From: Chloroflexota bacterium
GTDB taxonomy: Bacteria; Chloroflexota; Limnocylindria; Limnocylindrales; CSP1-4
Assembly (NCBI GenBank): GCA_021777365.1
Contig: JAJYDP010000254.1
Coordinates: 1 to 7,094, forward strand
DNA: 7,094 nucleotides
Direction: 5' to 3'
Shown: piece after piece, positions 6,191 through 7,094 of the stretch
How the letters are laid out: each line of letters opens with the position of its first letter
Position numbering within the stretch: position 1 is the stretch's first letter
Notes under the pieces: generated by a model
What the model saw: the letters and a program-made list of their open reading frames with translations, nothing else
What the model was told of the DNA's origin: nothing
The model's database searches: none
Position numbers and translations under genes: made by a program

Positions 6191-6227
6191 CCGAGCGATC
6201 CGCGACCGCGGATCACCGATCGCTCGG
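6191..6227 (-). terminator. Overlapping inverted repeats at the bioY stop codon
   Basis: CCGAGCGATC (6191-6200) is perfectly complementary to GATCGCTCGG (6218-6227). Inside lies a second perfect pair, GATCCGC (6197-6203) with GCGGATC (6208-6214), closing GACC. The two pairs share GATC at 6197-6200, so they compete partly. The bioY stop codon (6213-6215) lies inside the structure. There is no T-tract on the minus strand beyond it. A U-less terminator between bioY and the tRNA gene is the simplest reading. Confidence 0.5.
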
Positions 6228-6878
6228 GCGGCGCCCCACGACCCACCAGCCGATCGGGAAGACTGCGGCGGCCAGTGCGAACTTGATCGCGTCCCCGGCG
6301 ACGAACGGGTACAGTCCCTGCCGCAGCGCCTCACCGGTCGAGATCCCTGTGGCCATCGCGAGCCAGGGCAGCCCTGCCACGTAGATCAGCGCGTTGCCGA
6401 GCAGCATCGCGGCCAGCGCGCCGGCGTAGCGCCGGTCCCAGCCGAGCTCGGCGAGCCGCCCGGCGACGGCCGCGGCCAGCAGGAACCCGAGCAGGTATCC
6501 CCCGGTCGGACCCAGCACCAGGCGACCGTCCTGCGACGCGAGGATGTGCCCGATTCCCGAAGCGCCCCCGGCGTAGATCGGCAGCACGAAGCCCAGGACC
6601 AGGTACAGGCCGACCGACGCGATGCCACGCCGGAAGCCCAGCGCGGTCGCGGTCGTGAGCACGCCGAACGTCTGGCCCGTGATCGGCACCGGCGTCCCCG
6701 GGACGCGGATCGCGACCTGGGCCGACAGCGCCATGACCGCCACGCCCAGGAGCACCAGCGCGACGTGGTGTTGCCGGACCGAGGTGCGCTCACCGATCCG
6801 GATCGGCAGGAAGAAATCGCCGAGGGTGATGCCCCGCTCGTACGGCGGCACACGGAGCATGCGAGGCTGGGCGAACAT
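6213..6878 (-). CDS. bioY: Biotin transporter BioY (ECF transporter S component)
   Basis: A 221-residue integral membrane protein that binds biotin and, with the shared ECF energizing module (EcfA/A'/EcfT), imports it. Family hallmarks are visible: GTPVPITGQTFGVL near residues 60-74, a long hydrophobic segment ending in LPIYAGG, GPTGGYLLGF near 122-131 and PFVAGDAIKFALAAAVFP close to the C-terminus. About six hydrophobic segments can be drawn, as expected for an S component. It is slightly longer than the usual 180-200 residues because of a hydrophilic N-terminal extension of about 35 residues (MFAQPRMLRVPPYERG and following). The start at 6878 has only a weak ribosome site, and an alternative Met lies at 6860. 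No genes for the ATPase or EcfT subunits are next to it in this window. The stop codon of the lipid kinase gene lies 9 bp upstream on the same strand, so the two are probably cotranscribed. Confidence 0.92.
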   Translation of the reverse strand: MFAQPRMLRVPPYERGITLGDFFLPIRIGERTSVRQHHVALVLLGVAVMALSAQVAIRVPGTPVPITGQTFGVLTTATALGFRRGIASVGLYLVLGFVLPIYAGGASGIGHILASQDGRLVLGPTGGYLLGFLLAAAVAGRLAELGWDRRYAGALAAMLLGNALIYVAGLPWLAMATGISTGEALRQGLYPFVAGDAIKFALAAAVFPIGWWVVGRRPSDR

Positions 6879-6887
6879 GGCGGAAGC

Positions 6888-7094
6888 CTACCAGACGAAC
6901 CGCACTGCGGACGGGACGATGTCGAACCGGAACGGATCGCGCCCCAGCAGCTCGCCGTCCGCCTGCAGGAAGAGCGCCCCGGCATCGTCGAGCGCCCGGA
7001 TCGTCAGGGATCGCGTGCGTCGGGTCGAGACCGCCGGGCTGCGGAGGTGATCGCCCGACCGGATCCGCCAGGAGAACGTCAGCATCTCGAGCCG
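6888..7094 (-). CDS. Diacylglycerol/lipid kinase family protein, C-terminal part (5' truncated)
   Basis: The minus frame is open from the window edge (7094) to a TAG at 6888-6890, giving 68 residues, so most of the gene lies to the right. The visible end resembles the C-terminal beta-rich domain of DagK/YegS-type lipid kinases: a strand with RSLTIRAL, then FLQADGELLGRDPFRFDIVP and a final SAVRFVW. The DGE-x-x-G-x-x-P-x-x-x-x-x-x-P pattern is typical of this domain, which packs against the catalytic fold. Family members phosphorylate diacylglycerol or related lipids with ATP at the membrane; the exact substrate cannot be judged from the tail. Met at 7085 is internal rather than the start. Only 9 bp separate it from bioY, suggesting one transcript. 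Confidence 0.75.
   Translation of the reverse strand, partial: RLEMLTFSWRIRSGDHLRSPAVSTRRTRSLTIRALDDAGALFLQADGELLGRDPFRFDIVPSAVRFVW

Noticed and set aside
1..7094. CRISPR array, transposase or toxin-antitoxin locus
   Set aside because: No regularly spaced repeats, no IS-like terminal repeats with a transposase frame, and no small gene pair of known type were found on either strand.

Overview
This is a very GC-rich bacterial fragment. Its coding frames strongly favour G or C at third codon positions, it has Shine-Dalgarno-like starts, and its hairpins lack U-tracts. That fits a high-GC lineage such as Actinobacteriota or GC-rich Chloroflexota. The lineage is inferred from composition and protein style only; no marker gene fixes it.

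Layout from left to right. Positions 1-666 hold the C-terminal end of an APC-superfamily amino acid permease on the plus strand. A gene-poor spacer of about 0.6 kb with short inverted repeats follows. Positions 1282-4080 (open upstream to 1117) encode a large exported two-domain protein: a YncE/YVTN-type beta-propeller joined to an alkaline-phosphatase-superfamily phosphoesterase. It is followed by a strong 14-bp stem-loop and about 570 bp without a convincing gene. Positions 4715-5134 encode a small secreted protein with two cysteines and no recognised family. From 5135 to 6062 the DNA looks accessory or decayed. It holds a short remnant of an isochorismatase-family hydrolase, with the nucleophile-Cys motif intact, and a 137-codon minus-strand hypothetical gene whose 3' end changes composition. 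The right edge is conserved chromosome on the minus strand: tRNA-Arg (anticodon TCG), bioY (biotin ECF-transporter S component), and the C-terminal end of a diacylglycerol/lipid kinase 9 bp upstream of bioY.

Functional logic. The permease, bioY and lipid kinase are membrane or lipid housekeeping functions. The propeller-phosphoesterase and the small secreted protein are both predicted to leave the cytoplasm, but they are separated by a terminator-like hairpin and a long gap, so they are probably independent units. I see no CRISPR array, transposase, toxin-antitoxin pair or recognisable defence system. The least explained parts are the tRNA-proximal decayed segment (5135-6062), the orphan secreted protein, and overlapping alternative hairpins at the bioY stop codon.
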